Shown here: positions 1 to 11,280 of the stretch, one piece after another
Position numbering within the stretch: the stretch's first letter is position 1
Layout of the letters: the number at the start of each line of letters is the position of its first letter
NCBI GenBank assembly: GCA_027946365.1
Contig: JAPEUQ010000004.1
Span: 1,302,001-1,366,000, forward strand
Source of the DNA: Kalmusia sp. IMI 367209
Lineage: Eukaryota > Ascomycota > Dothideomycetes > Pleosporales > Didymosphaeriaceae
Length of the DNA stretch: 64,000 nucleotides
Direction of reading: 5' to 3'
Notes under the pieces: generated by a model
What the model saw: only the letters and a program-made list of their open reading frames with translations
The model's database searches: none
Told to the model about the DNA's origin: nothing
Position numbers and translations under genes: made by a program

Positions 1-2924
1 AGAATAACAACATCCTTTTGAGCATATATCGCTCGCGCAAGAGCCTATCAGAAATACGCGTTAGTCATAAGCACGGGGTGCAAGCGGGGCCGGTAGCAGG
101 GCAGCTTACAATGCGTTGGCTTTGACCCCCACTCAAAGCGATACCCTTGCTGCCAATCTGGGTTTGATCTCCTTGCGGCAACTGACGTAAATCTTCGTCT
201 AAAGCGCAACTGCGAACGACGGCTGCATACCATCGCTGATCAAACTCCGATACCCCGGTTATGCTCTGCTGTACAGTGCCGTTCACGTGCCATGGAGTTT
301 GGTCGCACAAAGCGATGCGCATGGATGACAGCTGAACAGTGCCACCCATAACCGGGAGCTCGCCCAGGATAGCCTTGAGCAACGTGGATTTGCCGCACCC
401 AACTGGTCCCACCACCATGGTAATCTTACCTCGTGGGACAACCATATTTATCGCTTGCAGACAGCCCATCGGCTGCTTCTCCTTATCCCAACCAAAATAA
501 CCATTCTCGATGAGCACTGTAGTTGAGGATGTGGATCCCACCTCTCGGACGTCTAGAGAAAAGCGGCTTTTCTGAGATGCAATTGAATCCTTATCGGACT
601 CGTTGCCTAGATCTGATGTAGAGCCAAGACTTCCAATGAGGAAAGGAGCTCTGCGTCGCTCTTCTTGTGTTGGGGTGACGAGAAATTTTTGGATCCTCTG
701 AAAAGAACCAACTCCCCCCCCATGAACGCCGAAAGGGACATTATGAGCGAACTGAGAGGCTCTGATAATAGAGTGAAGAGAGAAAGAGATGTGAAAACCT
801 TTGCAGTGTCGAGAGTGGTAGTGCCATCGCTCTTTTGTGCAAGGACCGAAAATACAGCGAAGGTAAGGATGGGCGACATGAGTGGAGAGATGAAGGCTAC
901 GCCATGTCAACGCAGGCCGCAGTAAGGATGGAGTGATAACTTACAGATACCCATTGTCCAAATCAGCAGTTTCCTGAATTTTCTGGATATATTGAGCTCT
1001 TCTACCCTGAGTCGTTGCAAGTCTTCCCGTAAGACTTCAGTCAGTCCGGTCATCTTTACACCGCGTATCGAATTGAGCATCGCAGTCGTGGCTGCAATGC
1101 GTCGCTCAATGCCTTCTAGCCAAAGAGCTTGTTTTTGCATGACCAGGCTTGTCGCACCGAGCGATCCGACAAAGGAGACTGACGCAAACAGTTAGCCCAA
1201 TGCCTTGCCAATGAGATTAGGCAACTTACGAATTGCGACCCCAATAGGTATCGCGCAAGCGACTCCAAGTTGTCGTTCAAGAAGATAGATAGCCAGCCCA
1301 ACCTCGATCGTGTTTGCCCAAATCTCGTGACCAGTCTGCATCCCGGTAACAATGCGCTCTATGTCAGCACTCATTAGTGTAAGCGAAGATGCCATATCAA
1401 CGTCTGTTATAGGGATGTCTACAGCCTTGCCATAAAGCATAGAGATCAACCCACCGCGCATCATTGTAATGAAGCGGTATGTAAAGTGCTGATACTGTCC
1501 AGTGGAGATCTTGATTGGTTGTCAGCAAGCGCAGGATAAAAGTTGGATAGCGTACATACAGCAATACCCACGTAGACTATGATATACGCGCCAATTAAAC
1601 CGTAACCAATATTATTAGTTTGGGCTGACTTATCCTCTGCCGAATAGGTGACAGCGCGGTTGATGAGAAATGGCTGACAGAAGTTGAATGCCATGAGACA
1701 CGCGCGTGGGGGCACAACAGCTATGATGTGCCATTTGAGCTTTTTTGAACGTAACAACGAAAAGTGAGTTCGATCCGGCATGCGACACTAAGGGAAACAG
1801 ACTAGTCAGTATCTTGAGCGAAAGATAGTTTCTATTCAAGTGAAACTTACCCTTCCCCCAGGCTGATTTGATAGCCTGGTGCAGGTATTCAGCACGAAGG
1901 TGTTTGTCCAACTGGAACAGGTCATCGATCGACAAGGTGCTCTTGAACCCTTTTCTGAACAATGAATTCTGCCACCAGAAAAGCGACCGGTTATAGACCC
2001 CACTCGCAGCTTCCGGGGGATAGTCGGTATAACCCGGTAGCAGCAGGCTGCCCTTCCCTCGTGCTTCAAATATTGCTAAGAATAGCTTGACCCCGACTCT
2101 AGTTGTGAAGACGATCGAGATTTGATTAAGTCTTTGGTCGAGCGCATAACTTCGCGAGCGTGCGGTATCGAATATGATCGTGAAAAGTAGATACACATTA
2201 AGTAGGAATGACGTCTGGATGCATCGCAAGTGCTCAAAGTAGGACAGGACGCCGAGAACGAGCGCACCAATGAAGCCTAAACAAAGGGTTTCGAATTAGC
2301 AAAGATATTATGCTTCCCACTGTCGAAAGCGTTGAGACTACTTACTGATGATGGCTGAAGGTACTGCGGCCTTGCTCCTGAACCCTTGGTGTTTCACCCA
2401 AAGCACAAGTAAAGCGAGGTCGAACGTGGCGAGACTGGAATCCAGAGTGCGGGTTAGCAAACGTAATCCACTTAGATCATCCCATTGTTTGAGGCGGAAG
2501 TAAAACGACGAGGGCGTTGCACCCCAGCCTTTGAGGTCATTTCGAGGAGGGAACGTACAAGGCCCATGCCAGCTGATTTTGATTGTCAGTCTTTATTGTA
2601 CCTATGATCTAGTACAAGATCCTTGAGTTTAACTTACAAGTTTCGCTGGAAGTAACAACGATTTCGAAACCCTTTGTTTCTTCCGCCAAAGATAGCCTAT
2701 TCGATTGGGCGCAATGCACAAGAGCAATGCAATCGGAGCTATGGAAAGAATAGCATCCTCGAAGAGGAGAGTAAAATCAAACCCGCCACGACCTTCAAGC
2801 ACATCTTAGGTTAGCATGTGTTTCATGTGTACTGCGTACCCTATGACAACTTACAGTCTGAGCCTGCGTAAGGACCAAGAGTATTATCGACAGCGGCACA
2901 CCGCTGGCTGGAATCTGAGGCCAT
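1..2924 (-). CDS. ABCC-type (MRP-like) ABC transporter, 5' part, runs off the window; two apparent frameshifts
   Basis: Full-length MRP-like exporter of the plasma or vacuolar membrane, probably exporting the product of the neighbouring NRPS (inference). Order seen: N-terminal TMD0 (GFDFTLLFEDAI), first transmembrane domain (FNFCQPFLI, TYRFITMMRG, IERRIAATTAMLNSIRGVKM), then NBD1 with Walker A GPVGCGKST (about 383-409), the DQTPW stretch and signature LSGGQSQRIALARA. The start ATG is at 2922-2924; it gives a short exon that splices into the family's usual N-terminus. Introns inferred: 2805-2854, 2573-2637, 2436-2558, 2277-2345, 1788-1850, 1510-1559, 1179-1229, 897-944 and 45-109. The last restores SQRI/ALARA across an apparent stop. 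Even with these introns, the frame must change at a T6 run (1741-1746) and a C8 run (714-721). The second half lies outside the window. Either a pseudogene or homopolymer errors. Confidence 0.85.
714..721 (-). other. Frameshift at a G8 homopolymer in the ABC transporter
   Basis: On the coding strand the frame ending IMSLSAFMGG enters eight G and continues in a frame without homology, while the adjacent frame immediately supplies VGSFQRIQKFL, the family's usual continuation. No splice signals bracket the switch. The run length is therefore out of register by one or two bases. Confidence 0.7.
1741..1746 (-). other. Frameshift at an A6 homopolymer in the ABC transporter
   Basis: After the intron 1788-1850 the reading VSHAGSNSLFVVTF continues from the upstream exon. 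The conserved block KLKWHIIAVVPPRACLMAF starts right after the A6 run in another frame. Splicing straight into that second frame fails, because its only acceptor (CTTAG at 1788-1792) is in the wrong phase for the donor at 1850. Confidence 0.55.
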
Positions 2925-5900
2925 TGAAGGTGCAAAGAAAATCAGTTGCCTTTCTCGAAGTCAATGTTCAGGGCATTAGATGGAGAGGGGATGGGATCTC
3001 AGAGTTCATAGTCTGGAGCCGACAAGCGACCCACGGGCTATTCTCGTCTGGCGCTGATACTATCAGCCGACTTCTCACTGAAAATATTACTCAATATCGT
3101 GGCAACGCCGGACGTCCGTTATGGAGCCCGAATGTGCTGTAGGTATGTCGATCTTAGACAATGCAGCATCGCACTTGGTACATGAAAGCTCCACCCTTGA
3201 CCATCTGTGCTAAGGAATGCAACCTCGTAATGCGGACAACTAGCTCTCCGGCCTCAACGGAGAAAATCTTGTTTAGGTCACCTCATGGGATGATGAGTTT
3301 AGTCGAGCCTGGTTTCGGTTTGATGTCCCCGGTCAAGAAATGCGCGCTATCACTGTTTCAATTGCTTCGCCTGCTCTATGATCAGTGCAAGGATGAAGCC
3401 TGGGGGCCGAGCGAGCGCTGATCCCGTGGAGATCATTCAAAGTGGTCGTGCCATCGCGCAATTAAGGTTAAGAATCGTGTTCCTGAGCGGCTCTTTGCCG
3501 TGCCATGCGCATGCACGATTGTGTCTGTGGCGCCGATCTTTACTCCAAATGCGGTAAAAGCAAGCTAAATCTGTATGAGCAATATCGCTGTACCAACCAA
3601 AGCCGTACAAAGGACCCCAAGAACCACAACGCATCAAGCATACGAAGTGACAGCATGCAATCCATCGCTGCAAACAATGGCGCTGTAACAAGATTTCAAA
3701 GCCAGGTCAGCGGAACTCAGCTTGCCCAATAGGACGGCAGATGCTAACAACTACTTCAATTTAATCAATGCCGTCAAGGGCGGTATAGCCTCGTGTCAGT
3801 TTTGAGCCATGGAACAAAGCCGTGTGGAACGGCGTTGTCCGGCTTTCGCCATGCCCTGCGTGCAGTAGTCATCAAGCACTGCTGCATAATCTGTCCTTGC
3901 ACACTGGATGAATACCCTACCGTATGCATTCTAAGGATGCGTCGTCCTTTTCGCCTTGGCTACACTAGCAACCGTGGATCCCGTTAGTATGCTGTTAGCC
4001 CTGACTTCTTGATAATCCACTTCCGGGATCAATACAGGACCACAGTCAAGCTTGCCCTCAATCTTCATCTCAAGAAACGATTGGCCTAGTGACCACTGTC
4101 CACATTAGGAGCCTTTCGCGAGGTGCTTCACCGCATGCCCGATGACGATGCTGTTAAGCAGCGTGCAGCGTTTACGGCGTCAAAAAGTTTTGGGTCAATC
4201 TTTGGCCAATGCTGAATTAAAAATACTAACGTAGCTTGTTCTTGGACACACCTTTTTGATGTCTGCTGTTTATTATGACGGCACAGACCGTGGGTTAGCG
4301 ACCTCAACTCGGATACGCCTCAGCTCCTCCGGTCATCTGATGGCCTCACAAGCAAAATGATACGTATGTCGAGCTTGGACACTCGGCAATCCTCCAAGGC
4401 ATCGTCGCGGCTTCAAAAAATTGTATCGTGCAGCTCCGGTGTGGAGGAAGCATAATGCGAAGGGATAACAAGGACAAGCGGTAGCTGCTATTGCTTGTTC
4501 ACTTTCAGCCCACCCTCTAAGCGCCGTGCTGATGTTTTGTGGAGCCCGGAAGAATCGCGTATTGGTGACAGGTGAGTTCAGTGGCCGATGGCGAATGACA
4601 GTAAACGAAGGAAAAAACTCTTACGCGTAGCGAAATGAAAGTGTACGTACGAGAAGATCTAGCTCAACGTTCTCAATGACTTGGCTCGCAATCGACGGGC
4701 TTGAGAGAGCGGGAGCTGAACGCCACTTTCTAGGTACGGACCTTGCCGCGGACTAGGGTCAATGTAAGGTAGATCTCATCGACGTCGTGCATGAGGCGAA
4801 AATTTGACAAGTCCATTGACTTCAATAGAGCTAGCAGTCCGTCTTTGTCGCTGCCGGCTCTTCGTTCCACGGCGTTGGAGATGTCCGGAGGTTCGTGGAA
4901 GAGCACGAAGTAGTGCTCAAATCTCGTATGGCTAAATTAAGAGTGTCCCGGCACGGGCACCAGCGCCTTAGACTACCGCCTCCCGGCAACCTTAAGGTAC
5001 CCCACAATGAAGAGCAATTTCTGCGTATAGACTAGTCAGCTAGGTGGCTGATGATCGCCATAGCAGATCGAACGGATGCCAGCTAATACTATGTACTCGG
5101 CGCCGTCGTTCAGGCAGAAGGGCAGGTTCAGCGATGACCCGAATGTACCATTGAAACAGCTACGGCTGCAGCGTGAAGATCTCCTGATCGCGATGGCGGG
5201 CATGGCTAATTCCAAATGGCAATGCAACTGCCTAGAGCGTTGCCCTGGATGCGGGAAAGCCAGTCGCTTGCTCGAGGCAAAAGACTAAATCAGCAGAACA
5301 CGAGCGGTAGAAGCCGCAGCTAAAGCTAGGGTTGACAAGAGCGGCCCGGAAGAGGCAGCGGGAAAGCCGCTAGGATTCACACTACGCTGAGTCGGTGGTC
5401 ACAGAAGTTCTGGAAAAGACGGTGACGTGACCGTTGAGTGGCTGCAATGGCACCTGTCAGGTGGGTCGCACAGCAGGGGATGCGTTAGGGGCGCCCATAG
5501 ACATGACTGTGTGTTTTCGTGACCCACAAGATGAGGGAGTGACAGCATACGGCCGGAGCCCGAGAGGGCAAGAAGCCTTGTCGATCGTATCTCGTCTTCG
5601 AAACCAATTGCGGAGGGGGCGAACGTGGCTGAAGTTCAGCGAGGCTGCCAGCTGACGGGCGTGTGGAGAATGTTAGCACGTTGGCGGGGACACCGGGAGA
5701 CGTCGACGGAGACGATGAGTCCGTTCGTAGATGGCTAGATTCGCCCGCTGCCTCGGGTCGCTTGGCCTTGCGCATCAGGAACCCAGCTGGACCATGGACG
5801 ATGTACTGGGTGGGACTAGAATCGACTTTTCAGGCCGACCATGGCGAATGAAGAATGCGCATAGCGGCGTTCAATGCCGCTTGATTTGTTGGTGGCCACA

Positions 5901-6925
5901 ACGGGAAGTCACTGATCCGAATCGCTTCGTTCCCGACTAGGCTATGTGGGTCGATGGATCCTACAGTCACGTGTAGCACTACAGACGCCCCGCAGATTTA
6001 CCGCAGAATTTGGCGCCAGACCCCTGCCACCTCATCAGTCTCCAGCTCTTCCCTCGACACGACAGCTCGTATTGCGTGCGACTACGGACGCACGCACGCC
6101 CCGTCGTACGTATTGTTATTTACTTGGCCGACGACCATGTCCAGCTTGCTCCGGTGCGCCGTGGCTAATATGCACTGTCAATTGCGCCATCACGTGGTAG
6201 CGCTACACCTCAGTCATGGACCCAGCGCTGCATAGCTGCAGTCGCTCCAGCTTCATGACTCCCCGGGGTTCGATTTACTATGACACTGCCGATCGCTCGT
6301 GATGTTTGATGGCTCGTCCGGTCCACCCTGGCCCCGCGACCTAGCGTCCTCCCATGCTTGACCACGATGTTTATCCGTGCCCTGAGACCTCGACAGCGGT
6401 TTAGAGTGGAATGTAACCTGAGTATTGTGACTATTTCGGGTAGCGACTGGTGGCGATGACCTCATCGGACTCTCGAAAAAGGGATACGCTGCAACCAAAA
6501 TCTCAGCAGGCGGTCCGGGTAGTGAGAAGCCTCCGGAATCAGTAGTGTAGACGGACTAGCTCATTAAATGCGCAATCCTGATCTCCGCTAAGCACCATGT
6601 TCCTGGAGTATTTGGTGGATATCATCGACTATCAGCACATCGTTTCCATGCTTGGCGTGGATCATCTGAGTACTGAGTTTGTGAGTTCCCTTCTCTCGGA
6701 AGCTTCCAGGGTAGCAAAGCTCTCAGTTGTTGATCGAAAGACACAGCTATCTCTTGTCTAGCTTGAATTTGTGTCCTAAGTGGGAGCCTACAAGCTTTTC
6801 ATTGCTCCATCAAATCCAGAGCTTTTACATCCCTATTCTTGATTGTCGCAACGTCGGCGTCTAATCTTGGTCTTGTACGTATATCCCGAATAACATAAGC
6901 TGACTTTTAGTTTGATAAAAACAAC
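2925..6925. other. Long gene-poor gap between the divergent transporter and NRPS
   Basis: Four kilobases with only short ORFs on either strand, none resembling a family I know, and no coherent intron-exon reading. The NRPS promoter should lie at the right end and the transporter promoter at the left, but no clear TATA box is visible at either start. I see no transposon ends, tRNA or long repeats. It may hold decayed genes or regulatory sequence. Confidence 0.4.
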
Positions 6926-9900
6926 ATGACTTCAAGCGAAAATGCTGCCCACTCATGCTTTTTCCCGGCCATTGGTAGGGGTTCTGGCAGTGACCAGAAA
7001 CGGCCACTGTCGGTCAGAGTGGAGCTGCAGCATGCGGAACGGCTGCAAGAGCTGTTCGCGAAGGATGATGGGAAATCTTCGCTCGTGGCTGCCATTAGTA
7101 CTGCTTGGGCATTGGTGCTGCGTGTATACACAGGCTTAGACCAAGTGTGCTTCGGATTTGGTGAAGTCGGAGGTGTGCCCAATGAAGGTGAAGTCTTCAG
7201 TAATGAATCGGTTGCTGCGTATGTTATTGATGAAGACATTTCAATTGAGCAGCTTATTCGACGCGTGGGGGAAGATAGCGCCGTCGTCGACCCGCTGAAA
7301 CATGAGAACTTCCGCTACAATACTTCGGTGCTGCTCCGATATGCTACACAAGTGGGTACGGCCCAAGGGTCTAACAAAGCGACTGTGACAACAATGGCTC
7401 AGTCAGTAAGTTGTATCATATCTTTTTCATCTGGTAACACTTGCTGACCGGTGTTGACAGTGCAACCTCCGTCTTCTTGTCAAGGTACTGAAGACAGGCA
7501 TCAGTGTCCTCCTTGAATATCGCAATTCTTATATACCGACTGAGTTCGCCAAGAGCATCGCGAGCACCGCGGACAAGGCATTGGCGACTGTTCTTTGCTC
7601 GCCAGAGTCAATTGTCCGGGACGCCGACGTTCTTAGCGACCGAAATCGCATGCAAATCGAAAAATGGAACTCAGAGCCTCTAGTACGTGTCGATAGCACG
7701 ATCCATGGAACCATTGCAGAGGTAGCAAAGCGCACCCCGGATGCAGAGGCGGTCGTATCGTGGGATGGAAACCTTACATACCGTGAGCTTGAAGAGTATG
7801 CGTGCCGGCTTGCCACGCGTTTGGTGGAGCTCGGGGTGGGCGCCGAGGTTATTGTGCCTCTGTGCTTTCGAAAGTGAGTGCCCTTCATGATAAACCATGC
7901 GGTGCGCTGACAGCAAAATGTTAGGACGCGATGGAATGTCGTTGCAATGCTTGGCGTGCTGATTGCGGGAGGCGCATGTAAGTAGTTGTTTCTTATCGCG
8001 ACCCCCGCGTCTTGTCCCGGCCGTGCAAGGTATCGCGCCACATCAACACCAAGCCGAGACTGCTAGCATACGAGCCACTTTGCTCACATGCGTACGGACA
8101 ATATACTGACCCCAAACAGTCCTTCCGCTCGACCCTACGGCCCCCAAGGAGCGCCTCCACCATCTTATCACTGCTGTTGGCGCCAAGACTGTCCTGTGCT
8201 CCCCCACAGAGTCGCATCTTCTGGAGGGTCTGGCGGACACCCTTATTCCCCTTAAGGATACTATCTTCGAATCGCTTCCACCATTTTCGAGACGGCCTCA
8301 GGCTCAGGTAGACGGCCAAAATGCCGCCTACATCATTCCAACATCAGGCACCACTGGCCAGCCAAAGCTCACGCTACTCGAGCATGGCAATTACTGTACT
8401 GGAGTCAAGACACATCCCGAGGGGCTTGGTATGGACGTGGTACCTCTACGTGTGCTACAGTTTGCGGCACACTCGTTCGATGCCTCTATCGTGGAGATCT
8501 TGTCGCCCCTCATGCTCGGAGGCACTATATGCATCCCGGATGAGAACGACAGACTGAACAATGTCGCCAAAGTAATAAATGATATGCGCGTTACATGGAC
8601 ATGTTTGACTCCTACCTTCGTGCGCTTTCTCGAGCCTTCCATGGTGCCCACACTGGCTACCATTATCCTCATGGGCGAAGCAATGTCCCAGGCTAATCTG
8701 GATACCTGGTCTCAGATTAATCTAATCAATGGGTGAGTGAAGTTAGCATGCCTTTGTCGATTTACTAACGTTCATTTCAGTTACGGCCCTAGCGAATGCG
8801 CGGTAGCATCGTCTTCCCACCGCGGAATGCTAGCAACTTCTGACCCTAGGGACGTTGGCTTCCCAATCGGTTGTCACTTCTGGGTTGTTGATCCGGGAAA
8901 TCATCACCGCAGACTTCCCATTGGGTGTATTGGCGAACTTCTAATTGAAGGACACATTGCCGCTCGAGGTTATTTTGGTGACCAGGAGAAAACAACGCAA
9001 GCGTTCGTCACAGATGTTGCATGGGCTACCGATCGCCCTTTCAGAGGCTATCTGACTGGCGATCTTGTTGTTCAGCGTCACGACGGAGGCTTCAGTATTG
9101 CTGGACGGAAAGATAATCAAGTGGTGAGTAAACATGGCTTTTGGTAGAAATACTTGCTCATTCATGCTTGCAGAAATACCATGGCCAAAGGATCGAACTG
9201 CTTGAGATTGAGCATCATCTAAACCTGGATGGGTTGATTAAGCACAACCTTGTCTTCTTACCTAAAGCTGGGCCTTGTAAGGAGCGTCTGGTCGCGGTTG
9301 TCTCCCTTGCGGAGCACACGGCCGAGAATCAACCCCTCCTCCTGTTCGAAGGTCAAGAACAATCTGCCATTCACTCTGACATAGAGGCAATGCGTGTCCG
9401 GCTATCTGATCAACTACCATTCTATATGGTCCCCCCGGTTTGGATTGCTGTTTCCTCTCTCCCACTTCTTACTTCTGGAAAGCTCGATAGAAAACGAACT
9501 TCTCAGTGGCTCAACGATATGTCTGACGATCTCTATCGACGAGCTATCCCTGCTGTCGAAGCCCCACAATTGCTAGAGCAGTCTGTTTCGCCCTTGGAAC
9601 ATACACTGAGAACAATCTGGGCTCATGTGCTAAATCTTCCGGAGGGGCAGATTGCGTTGAACCGTGCATTTTTGTCACTCGGTGGTGACTCTATCTCTGC
9701 GATGCAGGTCATGGGACAATGTCGAAAACAGGGACTGAGTGTCGGTGTACAAGAAATTCTGCGATCTCGTTCAATATCAGAGCTGGCTACTGTAGTCAAA
9801 GATGACCAGCCTTTGGCGATTGATCTTTTCGAAGAGACTGATGTACCCTTCGATCTCACACCGATCCAGGCACTTTGGTTTGAACTCCCTAATCAAGGTC

Positions 9901-11280
9901 ATGGCCACTTCAACCAATCATTCTACCTCAGAGTCCAACATAGGACCAGTCCCCTGGAGTTCCGTGCAGCGGTGGAGAAGCTCGTAGCTCGGCACTGTAA
10001 GTAACCCTAATTAGTGGATAATTGTAGGTCATGAGCTTATTACTATCAGCTATGCTTCGAGCTCGATTCTCCCACTCAGAAGAGCACGGGTGGCAGCAAC
10101 GTGTGACAGATAATGTCCAAGACTCTTATCGATTCCGCCATGAGATGGTCTCGACTAAAGACGAAATTGACGAAATGATAGAGGGCTCCCAGAAATGTTT
10201 GGATCACGCCAAAGGTCCTCTTCTCGCCGCAGACCTGTTCGAATTCGGCAATGAACAACACGCGTTTCTAGTGGCTCACCACTTGGTCATTGACCTGGTC
10301 ACTTGGCGTCTTCTCCTCGAGGAGCTTGAGGAGATTCTGAAAGGTGGTACCTTGTTGCCGCCAGCTTTACCATTCCAGAAATGGGCGCAACTGCAGCGCG
10401 ATCATGCTCAGACATTGCTCCTGGACAAAGTATTACCACCCGCAGATATTCCACCTATCGATTTCACCTATTGGGGTATTCAGCACTCCGATAACACTTA
10501 CGGCAACGCCGGTCATGCATCTTTCGAGCTTGATTCATCACTTACTTCACTGTTTCTGGGTGACTGTCATTTACCCCTCAAGACTGAACCAGTCGAAGTG
10601 CTCTTAGCTTCACTGATTCACTCCTGGTGTGAAACATTTAATGACAGGCCTGTTCCAGCCATTTTCAATGAAGGGCATGGCAGAGAACCTTGGGACCCAA
10701 CCATCGATATTTCACGAACTGTAGGTTGGTTCACTACTGTATATCCTGTGTTCGTCAAACCGTCCGATGAACCCATTGAAACTGTTCGTATGATCAAGGA
10801 TTTTCGAAGACGAATTCCTGCCAATGGCCGATCTTACCTTGCCCGAAGGGCTCTCACTTCAGATGGTAGAGAATATTTCAAGAACCATTGGCCAATGGAG
10901 ATTAGCTTCAACTACCTGGGACAATATCAGGTTAGTTCTCACGCGACCATACATTGAAGTAAACTCTTGTCTAACATGCTATAGCAATTGGAGCGCAAAG
11001 ACGCCTTGCTCCAGCCCCTGGATAGCATGGCCGGCGAGACACGAGAGGCAGGAGGTACTGCCGACGTCGGATACGCTTCGCCTCGTTTCGGTCTTTTCGA
11101 AATCTCTGCTATCGTGTTCAAAGGACAGCTCAAGTTCGCGTTCACGTTCAATCGTCACATGCGACACCAAGAAAAAATCCAGAAATGGGTATTTCAGTGC
11201 AGCCAAGTGCTCAAAGACATGATCCAAACGTTGCCATCTCTCGCTCCAAGGCTTACATTGAGCGATCTCCCTCTTTTGTC
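6926..11280 (+). other. NRPS partial C plus module 1 (A1-T1-E1)
   Basis: The N-terminus is only the C-terminal half of a condensation domain (STAWALVLRVYTGLDQVCFG, then LLVKVLKTGISVLLEYRNS) without an HHxxxDG site. A1 (residues about 225-760) has a deviant A3 core, PTSGTTGQPKL, and later motifs YGPSE, TGDL and KYHGQRIELLEIEHH. By hand alignment to GrsA the specificity residues read D-A-V-C-I-M-G-V-A-K (tentative). T1 has LGGDSIS (about residue 803). E1 has HHLVIDLVTW, NEGHGRE and SRTVGWFT, so residue 1 is probably released as the D-form. Confidence 0.85.

Noticed and set aside
45..112. Apparent stop right after the ABC signature LSGGQSQRI
   Set aside because: A 65-bp GT-AG intron with a CTAAC branch site (45-109) restores SQRIALARA; it is not a lesion.
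6875..6910. Possible 5'-UTR intron just before the NRPS ATG (GTACGT...TTTTAG)
   Set aside because: At 36 nt it is shorter than fungal introns normally are.
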